The notes: generated by a model from the letters alone, not told the origin. A stretch of 64,000 nucleotides of DNA from CAVZAB01 sp963773155 (GCA_963773155.1 CAVZAB010000025.1:186001-250000), one strand, 5' to 3'; shown: positions 56,120-64,000, counted from the stretch's first letter. Translations and numbers: made by a program.

Positions 56120-56893
56120 ATGCCAAAGGGATCGATCACAGAATATATGGATGTTGCGCAGGTTGTACTCTATGCGTTCTGGCTGTTCTTTGCAGGTTTG
56201 ATCTACTATCTGCGGCAAGAGGATCGCCGGGAAGGGTATCCGCTTGAATCCGAGGTATTTGGTCGCTCGGACAGGGGGTTTCTGCTGATCCCGGACCCGA
56301 AAGTCTTTCATCTTTCCGATGGAACTCAGGTCGAAGCCCCACGGGAGGAATCGGAAACCCGCGTTATCCGGGCTGCGAAAGTCGCCGATTGGCCTGGCGC
56401 TCCCCTGGTACCGACCGGCAATCCGCTTGCTGATGGCGTCGGACCGGCATCCTATGCGCTGCGTGCCGACAAGGCTGATGTTACCTTCGAGGGCCATCTC
56501 AGAATAGTGCCGCTGCGCGTCGCCAAGGGCTATTTCCTCGAGGGACGCGACCCGGATCCGCGCGGCATGCCGGTTTACGGGGCCGATGGCGTGGTGGCTG
56601 GCTCGATTACCGATATCTGGGTGGATCGGGCTAAATCCATCATCCGCTATTATGAAGTGGAGATCTCGGTGGACGGTTCGCGCCGGCACATTCTGCTGCC
56701 AGTCAATTTCGCCGTTGTCAGCGCTTGGCAGAGGAATGTCACGGTCGATGCTATTTTAGCGAGCCAATTCGCTGGCGTACCGGCAATTCGCAACCCGGAC
56801 ACGGTCACTCGTTTGGAGGAGGAGCGGATTTGCGCCTATTACGGCGGGGGCTATCTCTATGCGACACCCTCGCGCGCGGAGCCGCTGCTGTGA
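56120..56893 (+). CDS. puhA: Photosynthetic reaction centre H subunit
   Basis: 257 residues. It caps the L/M reaction centre on the cytoplasmic side and shapes proton delivery to QB. One N-terminal membrane helix (DVAQVVLYAFWLFFAGLIYYLRQEDRREGYPLE) is followed by the PRC-barrel domain with DPRGMPVYGADGVVAGSITDIWVDRAKSIIRYYEVE. The ATG at 56120 (MPKGSITEYMD) follows GTGGAGG. The frame is intact. pufLM are not in this window. Confidence 0.96.
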   Translation: MPKGSITEYMDVAQVVLYAFWLFFAGLIYYLRQEDRREGYPLESEVFGRSDRGFLLIPDPKVFHLSDGTQVEAPREESETRVIRAAKVADWPGAPLVPTGNPLADGVGPASYALRADKADVTFEGHLRIVPLRVAKGYFLEGRDPDPRGMPVYGADGVVAGSITDIWVDRAKSIIRYYEVEISVDGSRRHILLPVNFAVVSAWQRNVTVDAILASQFAGVPAIRNPDTVTRLEEERICAYYGGGYLYATPSRAEPLL

Positions 56894-57537
56894 GCGGGCG
56901 CGAAAAGGTTGCCGTGCGGGATGTGCCTGAGCTGCTGCCTCCTGGCGAACACCTCCTCTGGCAGGGCAAGCCTTTGTGGCGAAGCTTGGCACGGCATGCG
57001 TTTCACGTCGACAAGGTTGCGATCTATTTCGCAATTTTGCTGTTTGTTCAGGTTGCCGTCGATCGGAGCAAGACATCGCATTGGACCAGCCTCGTGCTGG
57101 CCATTCTCGGGCTGGTCGCCGTCGCAATTCTGACGTTTTTCGCCTGGGTGAATGCTCGAACAACTCTATATACAATTACGAACCAACGAATCGTGATGCA
57201 AATCGGCGTTGCTCTGCCGATTTGTCTCAACGTGCCTTTCCGGACGATTGGCAGGGCCGCTCTCAAATGCTTCGCCGATGGCAGCGGTGACCTTCCGTTA
57301 GCGCTCGCCACAAGCGACCGGTTTGCCTATTTGACACTCTGGCCGCATGCCAAGCCTTGGCGTCTGGCGCGGCCAGAACCCATGCTGCGCTGCATTCCCG
57401 ACGCAAAGTCTGTTGCAGAATTGCTCGCCCGCGCTTTGGTTGCGGCCGGTAAATCGCCCGCCCGAGCGAAGGAAAGCGTCACCGAATTGACCCCCCGACC
57501 GGGGATGGCGGTGCAACACTTGACGGCGGCAGAATGA
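56890..57537 (+). CDS. puhB: Photosynthetic complex putative assembly protein PuhB
   Basis: 215 residues from GTG at 56890, which overlaps the puhA stop (GTGA). A bacterial PH-like domain is interrupted by two membrane helices (KVAIYFAILLFVQVAV and LVLAILGLVAVAILTFFAWVN), followed by the TTLYTITNQRIVMQIGVALPICLNVPFRTI block typical of PuhB. It is needed for reaction-centre assembly in Rhodobacter capsulatus. The frame is intact. Confidence 0.93.
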   Translation: MSGREKVAVRDVPELLPPGEHLLWQGKPLWRSLARHAFHVDKVAIYFAILLFVQVAVDRSKTSHWTSLVLAILGLVAVAILTFFAWVNARTTLYTITNQRIVMQIGVALPICLNVPFRTIGRAALKCFADGSGDLPLALATSDRFAYLTLWPHAKPWRLARPEPMLRCIPDAKSVAELLARALVAAGKSPARAKESVTELTPRPGMAVQHLTAAE

Positions 57538-57547
57538 GAGGCGTCCA

Positions 57548-58021
57548 ATGAACCAGATAGTTGACCAACCAGGTCTGCCGCGCGGTATTCTTTTGGGTGC
57601 CGCAGCCTTGATTGGGTTCAGCCTGATTTGTGTGGCTATTGTTCGGCTAGGGCCTTCGGTTCCCGCACCGGCGGCCAGACCAATTGTCGTGAGGGATCTG
57701 CATTTCATCGACCAAGTCGACGGTAGTATTGTCGTGGTCGACGCAAATGCCGATCAGGCAATTGACACTGTCCAACCGGGTACTGGTGGATTCGTTCGGG
57801 CCTCTCTACGCGGTCTCGTTCGGGACAGGAGGCGTTGGGGGATTGGCCAAGAGCCGCCCTTCCGCTTGGCGAAAATGGCCGACGGTGGCATAGTACTCGA
57901 GGACCCATCAACGGGAAGGGAAGTCAATCTCATCGCATTCGGCCAGACCAATATGGCCGCATTCTCCAAGTGGATTAACTCGCTTCCGCCCACGCAAATT
58001 GGACCAAATGAAAGCAAATAG
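57548..58021 (+). CDS. puhC: Photosynthetic complex assembly protein PuhC
   Basis: 157 residues. One N-terminal membrane helix (GILLGAAALIGFSLICVAIVRL) is followed by a periplasmic domain with RDLHFIDQVDGSIVVVDAN and GFVRASLRGLVRDRRRWGI, both conserved in PuhC. It supports assembly of the RC-LH1 core. GAGAGG lies upstream of the ATG. Its 3' end overlaps the next small gene. Confidence 0.92.
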   Translation: MNQIVDQPGLPRGILLGAAALIGFSLICVAIVRLGPSVPAPAARPIVVRDLHFIDQVDGSIVVVDANADQAIDTVQPGTGGFVRASLRGLVRDRRRWGIGQEPPFRLAKMADGGIVLEDPSTGREVNLIAFGQTNMAAFSKWINSLPPTQIGPNESK

Positions 58022-58301
58022 TCGAGTTTTTGACGTGCCTTGTACGATTGAGATCGAGCAAACGCCGGAAAGCCTGCATGCCCATGTCGATCTCGAAGGC
58101 AATATTGACATTCACCCAGGTGACCGGGTGCTGATCCACGACGCGCCGGTCGAGGTTGCCTATGGGGAGCGCGTCGTGGTTCGTCGCAACGCAACCGTCA
58201 TGAGGGCAAGTTGGCCGGAGCGGCTTTGGGCGCGATTTATCGCCAGTCTTGAACTCACCGAACTTTACGACGTGAGTTTCACGCCGAGGAGGAAATTATG
58301 A
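58008..58301 (+). CDS. Conserved small protein between puhC and acsF
   Basis: 97 residues from the ATG at 58008 (MKANSRVFDVPCTIEIEQ). It has no membrane helix. The core HVDLEGNIDIHPGDRVLIHDAPVEVAYGERVVVRRNATVMRA and the tail ASLELTELYDVSFTPRRKL look like a small conserved protein found at this position, just before acsF, in other purple bacteria. Its start lies within puhC and its TGA overlaps the acsF ATG (ATGA), so all three are translationally coupled. The tight link suggests a role with the cyclase, but function is not established. Confidence 0.8.
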   Translation: MKANSRVFDVPCTIEIEQTPESLHAHVDLEGNIDIHPGDRVLIHDAPVEVAYGERVVVRRNATVMRASWPERLWARFIASLELTELYDVSFTPRRKL

Positions 58302-59361
58302 CTGACAGGTCCGCGGTCACAGCTCCCAATGAAACGACGCTGCAGGCGCAAGAGAATACGGTATTAAGCCCGCATTTCTATACAACGGATTTTGCCAAAC
58401 TCGATCGAATGGATGTTGGCGCAGTGCGGTCAGAATGGGACGAATTGATCGCTGAGCTGCGCCAGGATCCCAATAAGCGCCACTTTATTCGAACCGACGA
58501 ATTCAATGTCGATCTGGCCTCATTGCCGGCGGATTTGCGCAAGGAATTTCTCGATTTTCTTGTCAGCTCAATCACCGCGGAATTTTCTGGCTGCGTTCTC
58601 TATACGGAAATGAAAAAGCGTGCCAAAAACCCCGACATACGGGATTTGTTCGGATTTATGGGCCGCGATGAAGCCCGCCACGCCGGCTTCATCAATGATA
58701 CACTTAAGGATTTTGGTATTGGCGTTGATTTGGGTTTTCTGACGAAAGCCAAGAAATACACGTATTTTCAGCCGAAGTTCATTTTTTATGCAACATATCT
58801 GTCCGAAAAGATCGGTTATGCTCGCTACATTACGATCTATCGTGAATTGGAGCGCCATCCAGACCGCCGTTTCCATCCGATCTTCAAATGGTTCGAGAAG
58901 TGGTGCAATGACGAATTCCGCCACGGCGAGGCCTTTGCTCTTTTGATGCATGCCAACCCAGAACTTTTGCGAGGTATCAACAAATATTGGATCAAGTTCT
59001 TCCTCCTTGCCGTCTTTGCGACCATGTATGTCCGCGACCATTCCCGACCGGCCTTCCATAGGGCGCTGGGGGTAATCTGACGGATTATGACTTTAGGGTC
59101 TTCCGGATAACGTCGGACATTTCGAAGCAGGTTTTTCCGCTCACACTCGATATTGATCATCCAAAATTCAAGGCCGGCCTCGATCACCTTTTCAAGCTCT
59201 CGATCGCGATCGCAGAGGCTCAGGCCGAGGGCGGCGTTGTCGGCTCGTTGAAGCGGTTTGGTCTCACGGCTTCTGCGGCTTTCGCCTTTGTCAAACTCTA
59301 TGCGTTGCCGAGCAGGCCCAATAGCCTGCCAAAGCAAATCCGTCTCGCTCCTGCCTGGTAG
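58298..59361 (+). CDS. acsF: Magnesium-protoporphyrin IX monomethyl ester (oxidative) cyclase, one frame break
   Basis: It is a diiron enzyme that closes the isocyclic ring using oxygen, about 354 residues after correction. Iron ligands appear in EFSGCVLYTEMKKR, GRDEARHAGFIND and KWCNDEFRHGEAFALLMH. After RPAFHRALG a TGA at 59078-59080 interrupts the frame. The family sequence resumes as TDYDFRVFRITSDISKQVFPLTLD in the next frame and ends at TAG 59359-59361. One base seems lost at 59068-59075, in or next to a run of five G. No bchE is seen, so ring closure here depends on oxygen. Confidence 0.92.
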
Positions 59362-59375
59362 GAAATTGATTTTTT

Positions 59376-60140
59376 ATGTCCCATTACCTTCTTCCTGCTG
59401 CTTATGCCCTCTTCATCTGGTGGTTTAGCACAGGGGTCATCATCTATCTCGATGGCTTGCCGAGGCACACGTTCCGCTGGAGTTTGATGGGCGCAACGCT
59501 CGTTGCTGTTGCCGCCTTCTATGGCCTGTCGACCAGCAGCGGCACCACGAGTGTGAGATCGGCCTACGAGGCCTTCACTTGCGGGTTGCTCGCCTGGAGC
59601 TGGCTCGAAATCACGTTTTACATGGGCTTTGTGACCGGCCCTCGCAAAGAGCCATGCGCCGAGGGTTGTCGAGGGTGGCGACATTTTGGTCACGCCATAG
59701 AAACAAGCCTTTACCATGAGCTTGCTATTCTGGCCGGCGCACTTCTTGTTGTGCTGGTTACTCGCTCACAGCCTAACCAAATCGGCTGTTGGACCTTTAT
59801 TGTTTTGTGGTGGATGCATCAAAGCGCCAAGCTAAACGTATTTCTCGGTGTGCCAAATCTCAATGAAGAATTCTTTCCCGAGCACATGCAATATCTGCGA
59901 CGCTTTCTGACCAAAAAGCCGATAAATCTGCTGTTTCCACTATCTGTCACGGTGTCGACTGTTATTGCCGTGCTCCTCGCCCAACAAGCCTTGCGGGCCG
60001 ATGCATCAGATTTCCACAGATCCGGTTACACGTTTCTCACCACATTAATGGGCCTTGCCATATTGGAGCATTGGTTTCTTGTCCTCCCGCTGCCGACTGC
60101 CGCCCTATGGCACTGGGGCCTCAAATCGCGCCCGGCTTTG
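59376..60140 (+). CDS. puhE: PuhE, putative photosynthetic complex assembly protein (DUF3623), open into the next gene
   Basis: About 254 residues with some seven membrane helices (YALFIWWFSTGVIIYLDGLPRHTFRW at the start; GFVTGPRKEPC, WRHFGHAIETSLYHELAIL, then TLMGLAILEHWFLVLPLPTAALWHWGLKSR at the end). PuhE is conserved downstream of acsF in purple bacteria. The frame has no stop and continues directly into a GTPase domain, so as written it is a PuhE-GTPase fusion. In the +1 frame a TGA at 60139-60141 overlaps a TTG at 60138, which suggests two overlapping genes joined by a lost or gained base. Confidence 0.88.
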
Positions 60141-61206
60141 AAACCTTTCGATGTCGATATAGCTGCGGGTTTTCTAGGCTCGGGCAAGACGACTTTTCTG
60201 CACCGCATGCTGAGTTCGGTTGACCCCAATGTGAGAACGGTCGCTCTTGTCAACGATTTCAGCGAACTCGGTGTCGATGGCGCATTGTTGCGTGGTCGCG
60301 GTGCCGATGTCGTCGAACTTCCCAATGGCTGCATTTGTTGTTCGTTGAAGAAAGACCTGACACAAAGCCTGAAGGACATTGTTGCCAAATGGTCGCCCGA
60401 ACGAGTCTTTATAGAGCCGAGCGGCGTCGCCGATGTCGGCTCCCTTGTGAATGTGCTGCACCAACCCGGTATAGCGCCCTTGGTGAGGACATTGCGGACT
60501 CACACTGTAATCGATGCCGGTGCATTTCTGCGTGACTACGAGCGCTTGCCCGACCATTTCGAAGCTCAGGCGGATCTAGCCAGCGAATTTATTCTCAATA
60601 AGACTGACATAATATCGGCAGCCGAATTGCAGGCAGTCGCTTCGACGCTTAGAGCGCTCAATCCGCGCTCGGCGATAGTGCCATGCGTCTATGGTGTGGT
60701 GGACAAACATTTGCAAGACAGGTTGAAGGAACTTCGAGATCCCGTCGCAGAGAGCTCAAGCCTACGAGCGTCCCAGGCCGGCAATACTTGCACGCCTGAT
60801 GGTAAGGCGCATGCACATGGACACAGCCATCCCGCAAATATCCGTCGCGCGAGATTTTCGAAGGCCAATGAGGAAATCGCCGGCAATTTCCAGCTCGATC
60901 ATACGATTGGTCTTGGCCTCGAAATCTTGGAGCGCTCATTTGAACGGCCCGTGTGACCCGCAGGATCTTCGGGGGCTGCTGGAGGCGATCGTCGGCGGAT
61001 CCTACGGTGATGTGGAGCGGGTCAAGGGAATTGTGCCGGCTGGTGAGGGATGGATTCATTTCGATGTCGCGGGCGGCCGTTCGAACTTGGCCGCATTTGC
61101 GCCGCGGGATCGCGAAGTCGGACGGGTAATGGCGATTGGCCGAACTATCGACACAATGCGGCTACAGGCGGCCTTTAATGCTTGCCTGGTCGCGCCGACG
61201 GGATGA
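60138..61206 (+). CDS. COG0523 (CobW-like) metal-binding GTPase, one frame break
   Basis: About 356 residues after correction. The G1 motif GFLGSGKTTFL is at the start. The family's metal site ELPNGCICCSLKKDL (CxCC) and the NKTD guanine motif follow, and a His-rich loop (KAHAHGHSHP) lies before the C-terminal CobW_C domain (YGDVERVKGIVPAGEGWIHFDVAGGR onward). The frame breaks near 60945-60950: removing one G gives ERPCDPQDLRGLLEAIVGG. The protein probably hands a metal to a partner. In this operon AcsF (iron), Mg-chelatase or ALA synthase-linked steps are candidates; none is shown. It starts with TTG or is fused to PuhE. Confidence 0.85.
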
Positions 61207-61314
61207 GGCGGCATTGCAAGCGGTAACAGAAAGTTTGTCACTTGCCGCTAGGAAGGGTTTTGTTAGCTTCGATCGATAGGCGTGCTTTCGAATTTTGATG
61301 GGCTGGAGGCGATG

Positions 61315-62526
61315 ATGAATTTTGAGGCATTCTTCGAAGATCAGCTCGCCGGGCTTCGCGCGGAAGGCCGTTACAGAGTGTTCGCTGATCTGGAACGCCA
61401 GTCCGGCAGTTTCCCGCGGGCGACCCATCACCGCGGCGGTGATCGAGCGAATGTAACGGTCTGGTGTTCAAACGATTATCTCGGCATGGGACAGAATGCT
61501 TCAGTTATCGCTGCCATGCACGAGGCAATCGACCGGTGCGGTGCCGGGGCGGGGGGCACGCGAAATATTTCTGGAACCAACCATTGTCACGTTCTCCTCG
61601 AGCGTGAATTGGCGGATTTGCATGGTAAGCAAGCTGCATTGCTCTTCACCTCCGGGTATGTGTCGAATTGGGCGGCGCTTAGCACTTTGGCGTCGAAGAT
61701 TCCGGGCTGCATCGTTCTATCGGATGCGGGTAACCACGCGTCAATGATCGAAGGTATCCGCCACAGCCGGGCTGAGCGGCATATTTTTGCCCATAATGAT
61801 CCGCGGGATCTTGACCGCAAACTGAGATCGCTGGATCCGAAGGCACCGAAATTGGTGGCATTTGAATCGGTCTATTCGATGGACGGTGACATTTCGCCGA
61901 TCGCGGAAATCTGCGAAGTTGCGGACGCGCATGGTGCAATGACCTATCTCGATGAGGTTCACGCGGTCGGCCTTTACGGCGCACGCGGCGGGGGAATCGC
62001 TGAGAGAGAGGGCTTATGTCATCGAATTAGTGTAATCGAAGGAACGCTTGGCAAGGCTTTCGCCGTAATGGGTGGCTACATAGCGGCCTCCAATGCCCTT
62101 TGCGATTTTGTGCGAAGCTTTGCGTCGGGATTTATATTCACGACTGCGCTGCCGCCGGCAGTGGCGGCCGGCGCAACGGCAAGTATCCGACATTTGAAAT
62201 CGAGTTCGGCCGAGAGAATCCGGCATCAGGACCGCGTCGCCAAGGTCAGACGACGACTTGATGCGGCGGGCATTCCTCACTTGCACAATCCCAGCCATAT
62301 CGTCCCAGTTATGGTGCGTGAGCCGGTGCTTTGTAAGCAGATCAGCGACATGCTCCTCGATCAATACCAAATCTATGTTCAGCCGATCAATTATCCGACA
62401 GTGCCTCGGGGCACCGAGCGGCTGCGTATTACGCCGTCACCACTTCACACAGATCAGGACATAGAAGAACTCATCGCTGCCCTGTCGCAAATTTGGTGCG
62501 AAATCGGGTTGAAGAAAGCGGCCTAG
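61315..62526 (+). CDS. hemA: 5-aminolevulinate synthase
   Basis: 403 residues. It condenses glycine and succinyl-CoA to 5-aminolevulinate, the first tetrapyrrole precursor, by the Shemin route typical of Alphaproteobacteria. VWCSNDYLGMGQN, GAGGTRNISGTNHCHVLLE, DEVHAVGLYGARGGG and the PLP lysine in EGTLGKAFAVMGGYI are diagnostic. GGAGG precedes two tandem ATG codons (61312, 61315); the second gives the usual MNFEAFF start. It is placed after puhE, as in other purple-bacterial clusters, and is possibly a photosynthesis-dedicated copy. Confidence 0.95.
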   Translation: MNFEAFFEDQLAGLRAEGRYRVFADLERQSGSFPRATHHRGGDRANVTVWCSNDYLGMGQNASVIAAMHEAIDRCGAGAGGTRNISGTNHCHVLLERELADLHGKQAALLFTSGYVSNWAALSTLASKIPGCIVLSDAGNHASMIEGIRHSRAERHIFAHNDPRDLDRKLRSLDPKAPKLVAFESVYSMDGDISPIAEICEVADAHGAMTYLDEVHAVGLYGARGGGIAEREGLCHRISVIEGTLGKAFAVMGGYIAASNALCDFVRSFASGFIFTTALPPAVAAGATASIRHLKSSSAERIRHQDRVAKVRRRLDAAGIPHLHNPSHIVPVMVREPVLCKQISDMLLDQYQIYVQPINYPTVPRGTERLRITPSPLHTDQDIEELIAALSQIWCEIGLKKAA

Positions 62527-62593
62527 TTCAGTACGACCTCGGTCTGAGCGTTGCGCATCGGCCGTCAAGGGCACTCAGAATTCCTTGAAGGCG

Positions 62594-62746
62594 GTGACAA
62601 ATTATTGGCGGCGCTGCCTGGCATGGATACCAATGGTAGGTTTTGCCCTCATTGACTTGCTACTGCTCGCATTTCTCTTCTGGCAATTATATGAGCTGAG
62701 GCGAGAGCGCTCGGCAGCCGACAAGGACCGCAAGCCGAGAGAATAG
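62594..62746 (+). CDS. Small single-helix membrane protein in the photosynthesis cluster
   Basis: 50 residues from GTG at 62594, with GAAGG about 4 bases upstream. The sequence starts MTNYWRRCLAWIPMVG and contains one strong hydrophobic helix, FALIDLLLLAFLFWQLYEL, followed by a charged tail rich in Arg, Lys, Asp and Glu. Both the ribosome site and the topology (short basic N-terminus, helix, charged cytoplasmic tail) look real. I do not recognise a family. It lies between hemA and the end of converging crtC, in the direction of hemA. It could be an auxiliary subunit of a pigment-protein complex, but that is only a guess. Confidence 0.55.
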   Translation: MTNYWRRCLAWIPMVGFALIDLLLLAFLFWQLYELRRERSAADKDRKPRE

Positions 62747-62762
62747 AGGCATAATTCGTTGA

Positions 62763-63659
62763 TCAGATACGACGCGGCATGCGGAAGGGAAGAAGAGATT
62801 GGACCCAGCGTTTGTTGAATCGATCAAGTGACAGGCTTTCGTGGATTGCGATGACACTTTCGCCCTGCAGGTCGGCGCTGATCATGGAGCGGGCGTAAAA
62901 TGGTGCACTCTCCAATGTTTTTAAAACCCGCGTCGATTGGGCATTGTGCGAGCGTGTTTTGCGGTCAATTCCCCATAGAGTAGGCGGCAGCGCCGTTATT
63001 GGGGGGGGCGGGAAATCGTTGACCTCACAATTGCTGTCGAAGTGGAGGGCGAAGGAAGTGCGCTCGCCGTCGCGACGCTTAGCGTCATAGAGAACGACCG
63101 CTCCTTCGGATAGGTTCGCGCGCGACCACGTCCAATTTTGAAAGCCAGCCTCGAGCGGCTCACTGCCGGAATTCGCGTCCAAATAGGCTTCCCCCTGCCA
63201 GTTGAGCCTGGGGCATTCGAACCGCACGTCGACGCGTGCGCGGGGTGCCAAGGGCCGCCAAATATGTCGACCGGCCCCATCCAGCGCAAAATGCGCCGCC
63301 GCGAGGGTCGGTAGATTTAGCTCAAGTCTCCCCTTTAAGCGCCGCGGCAGCGGAACAGCAATTTCATCAATTTCGATCGCTAATTTGCCGTCAGTCCAAG
63401 TTAGGGCACTGGGGCCAATGACGAGGGATACGGGGCTGCGCCAAAGCGCGTTGCGGCATCGCTCGGTCATAGCCCAATGTTTGTAGCGCTTGCCATAGAG
63501 GGCAACGTTTACCGCGCAATGATTGGCCGGATCAGACCGACCTGACCACAAATAATAGGGCGAGAACACGCTGCCGATGAAGGCGATTATTGTGAGCGCA
63601 TGATCGCCGTCATCACTTATTGCATCGATGTACCACCAGACGTAACCGCCGGCCGGCAC
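62763..63659 (-). CDS. crtC: Hydroxyneurosporene synthase (carotenoid 1,2-hydratase)
   Basis: About 298 residues. It adds water to the 1,2 double bond of acyclic carotenoids, a step towards spirilloxanthin or spheroidene. PAGGYVWWYIDAISDDGDHALTIIAFIGSVFSPYY is the family signature, followed by NHCAVNVALYG and AAHFALDGAGRHIWRPLAPRARVDVRFECP. The start is uncertain: a GTG at 63659 overlaps the crtD stop (TAGTG), while the frame stays open further upstream with some family-like residues (FDQL just before). The frame is intact over the conserved part. Confidence 0.9.
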   Translation of the reverse strand: MPAGGYVWWYIDAISDDGDHALTIIAFIGSVFSPYYLWSGRSDPANHCAVNVALYGKRYKHWAMTERCRNALWRSPVSLVIGPSALTWTDGKLAIEIDEIAVPLPRRLKGRLELNLPTLAAAHFALDGAGRHIWRPLAPRARVDVRFECPRLNWQGEAYLDANSGSEPLEAGFQNWTWSRANLSEGAVVLYDAKRRDGERTSFALHFDSNCEVNDFPPPPITALPPTLWGIDRKTRSHNAQSTRVLKTLESAPFYARSMISADLQGESVIAIHESLSLDRFNKRWVQSLLPFRMPRRI

Positions 63660-64000
63660 TAATTGGTCAAACTGAAGTCCGCGAGCAGAGACGCCGCCGC
63701 CAGCCGTCCCGATATAGCCGCCATCGGGACGCCCGGGCCGGGATGCGTGCTGCCGCCCGCCAGATACAGGCCTTTGATCCTGCTGCGCGAACCCGGGCGC
63801 GCGAAACTCGCCATCCATCCATGCGAGGACCGACCATAGAGGGCCCCTCCGGTTGCCGGAAATAGGCGGTTGAAATCGTTCGGCGTCGTGATCACTTTTT
63901 CGCCCAGGGCGATTCGCAAATGCAGGCCACACCTCGCCATCAGGTCGAATATCTGTTTTTCGCATTGGCTGATCTCCGCGGGCGAGAATTCCTGCCGGTC
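63659..64000 (-). CDS. crtD: Methoxyneurosporene (1-hydroxycarotenoid 3,4-) desaturase, 3' part only
   Basis: The last 113 codons of a CrtI-like desaturase; the 5' part lies beyond the window. The frame is open to the edge. The segment RLFPATGGALYGRSSHGWMASFARPGSR and the C-terminal flavin-site GLYLAGGSTHPGPGVPMAAISGRLAA are typical of CrtD, which differs from CrtI in the ATGGALYG motif. Its stop overlaps the proposed crtC start, so crtD-crtC form one leftward unit. It introduces the 3,4 double bond after CrtC hydration. Confidence 0.88.
   Translation of the reverse strand, partial: DRQEFSPAEISQCEKQIFDLMARCGLHLRIALGEKVITTPNDFNRLFPATGGALYGRSSHGWMASFARPGSRSRIKGLYLAGGSTHPGPGVPMAAISGRLAAASLLADFSLTN

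Noticed and set aside
60799..61206. Separate small gene after the GTPase
   Set aside because: Its sequence from about 60950 is the CobW C-terminal domain displaced by one base; it belongs to the preceding GTPase.
32306..64000. Decay of the photosynthesis cluster as an explanation for the many frame breaks
   Set aside because: Breaks are single bases with full conservation on both sides, occur also in rocD and ychF outside the cluster, and often fall at GANTC; read error explains them better.
1..64000. CRISPR array, tRNA, rRNA or prophage
   Set aside because: No regularly spaced repeats, no tRNA-like folds, no rRNA stretches and no phage genes were seen on either strand.

Overview
This window carries a nearly complete half of an alphaproteobacterial photosynthesis gene cluster. 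The rest is housekeeping and catabolic DNA. The family content points to a purple-bacterial Alphaproteobacterium, probably of the Hyphomicrobiales (Rhizobiales) type: trmL next to petABC, an mtnP-apt pair, a MlotiK1-like channel, and the gene order bchFNBHLM-lhaA-puhABC-acsF-puhE-hemA. I cannot name the genus from sequence alone. The bacteriochlorophyll route uses the oxygen-dependent ring cyclase AcsF, and no bchE is seen. crtC and crtD suggest spirilloxanthin-type carotenoids.

Layout. 0.3-3.7 kb: trmL, then the cytochrome bc1 genes petABC. 3.8-8.8 kb: purine salvage (mtnP, apt), a two-domain MaoC-like protein, a badly broken ychF, pth and rplY. 8.9-10.3 kb: an intact IS1202-type insertion sequence with terminal inverted repeats and a 15-bp target duplication. 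10.4-11.8 kb: a DHA2-type exporter. 12.1-21.4 kb: a reductive pyrimidine degradation operon (preT, preA, an amidohydrolase, dihydropyrimidinase) with its own ABC importer. 21.5-24.9 kb: arginase, ornithine aminotransferase and an L-2-hydroxyglutarate dehydrogenase-like flavoprotein. 24.9-30.7 kb: a possible cyclic-nucleotide module made of a eukaryote-type class I phosphodiesterase, a cyclic-nucleotide-gated potassium channel, a 890-residue ABC-exporter-like protein with a degenerate, internally duplicated nucleotide-binding domain, and a stand-alone cyclic-nucleotide-binding protein. 30.7-32.2 kb: an enoyl-CoA hydratase and a cytochrome c2.

32.3-64 kb: the photosynthesis cluster: ispH-bchI-bchD-bchO-crtI-crtB (+); pucC-like-bchP-tspO-orf99 (-); ppsR-aerR (-); bchF-N-B-H-L-M-lhaA-puhA-B-C-orf-acsF-puhE-COG0523 GTPase-hemA-small ORF (+); crtD-crtC (-, crtD cut by the window end). 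Three perfect TGTC-N10-GACA sites and one near match lie at the cyt c2/ispH, crtI, pucC and aerR/bchF promoters. They tie these units, and the cytochrome c2, to the PpsR repressor encoded here. bchG is absent from its usual place between ppsR and the pucC-like gene.

Sequence quality matters here. At least ten genes (rocD, bchI, tspO, pucC-like, bchB, bchH, bchL, lhaA, acsF, COG0523 GTPase) each carry a single one-base frame break with intact coding on both sides, and ychF carries many. About half of the single breaks reconstruct to a GANTC site, the CcrM methylation motif, so many are probably read errors at modified bases rather than pseudogenes. I annotate the single-break genes as full-length CDS and mark where the frame breaks.
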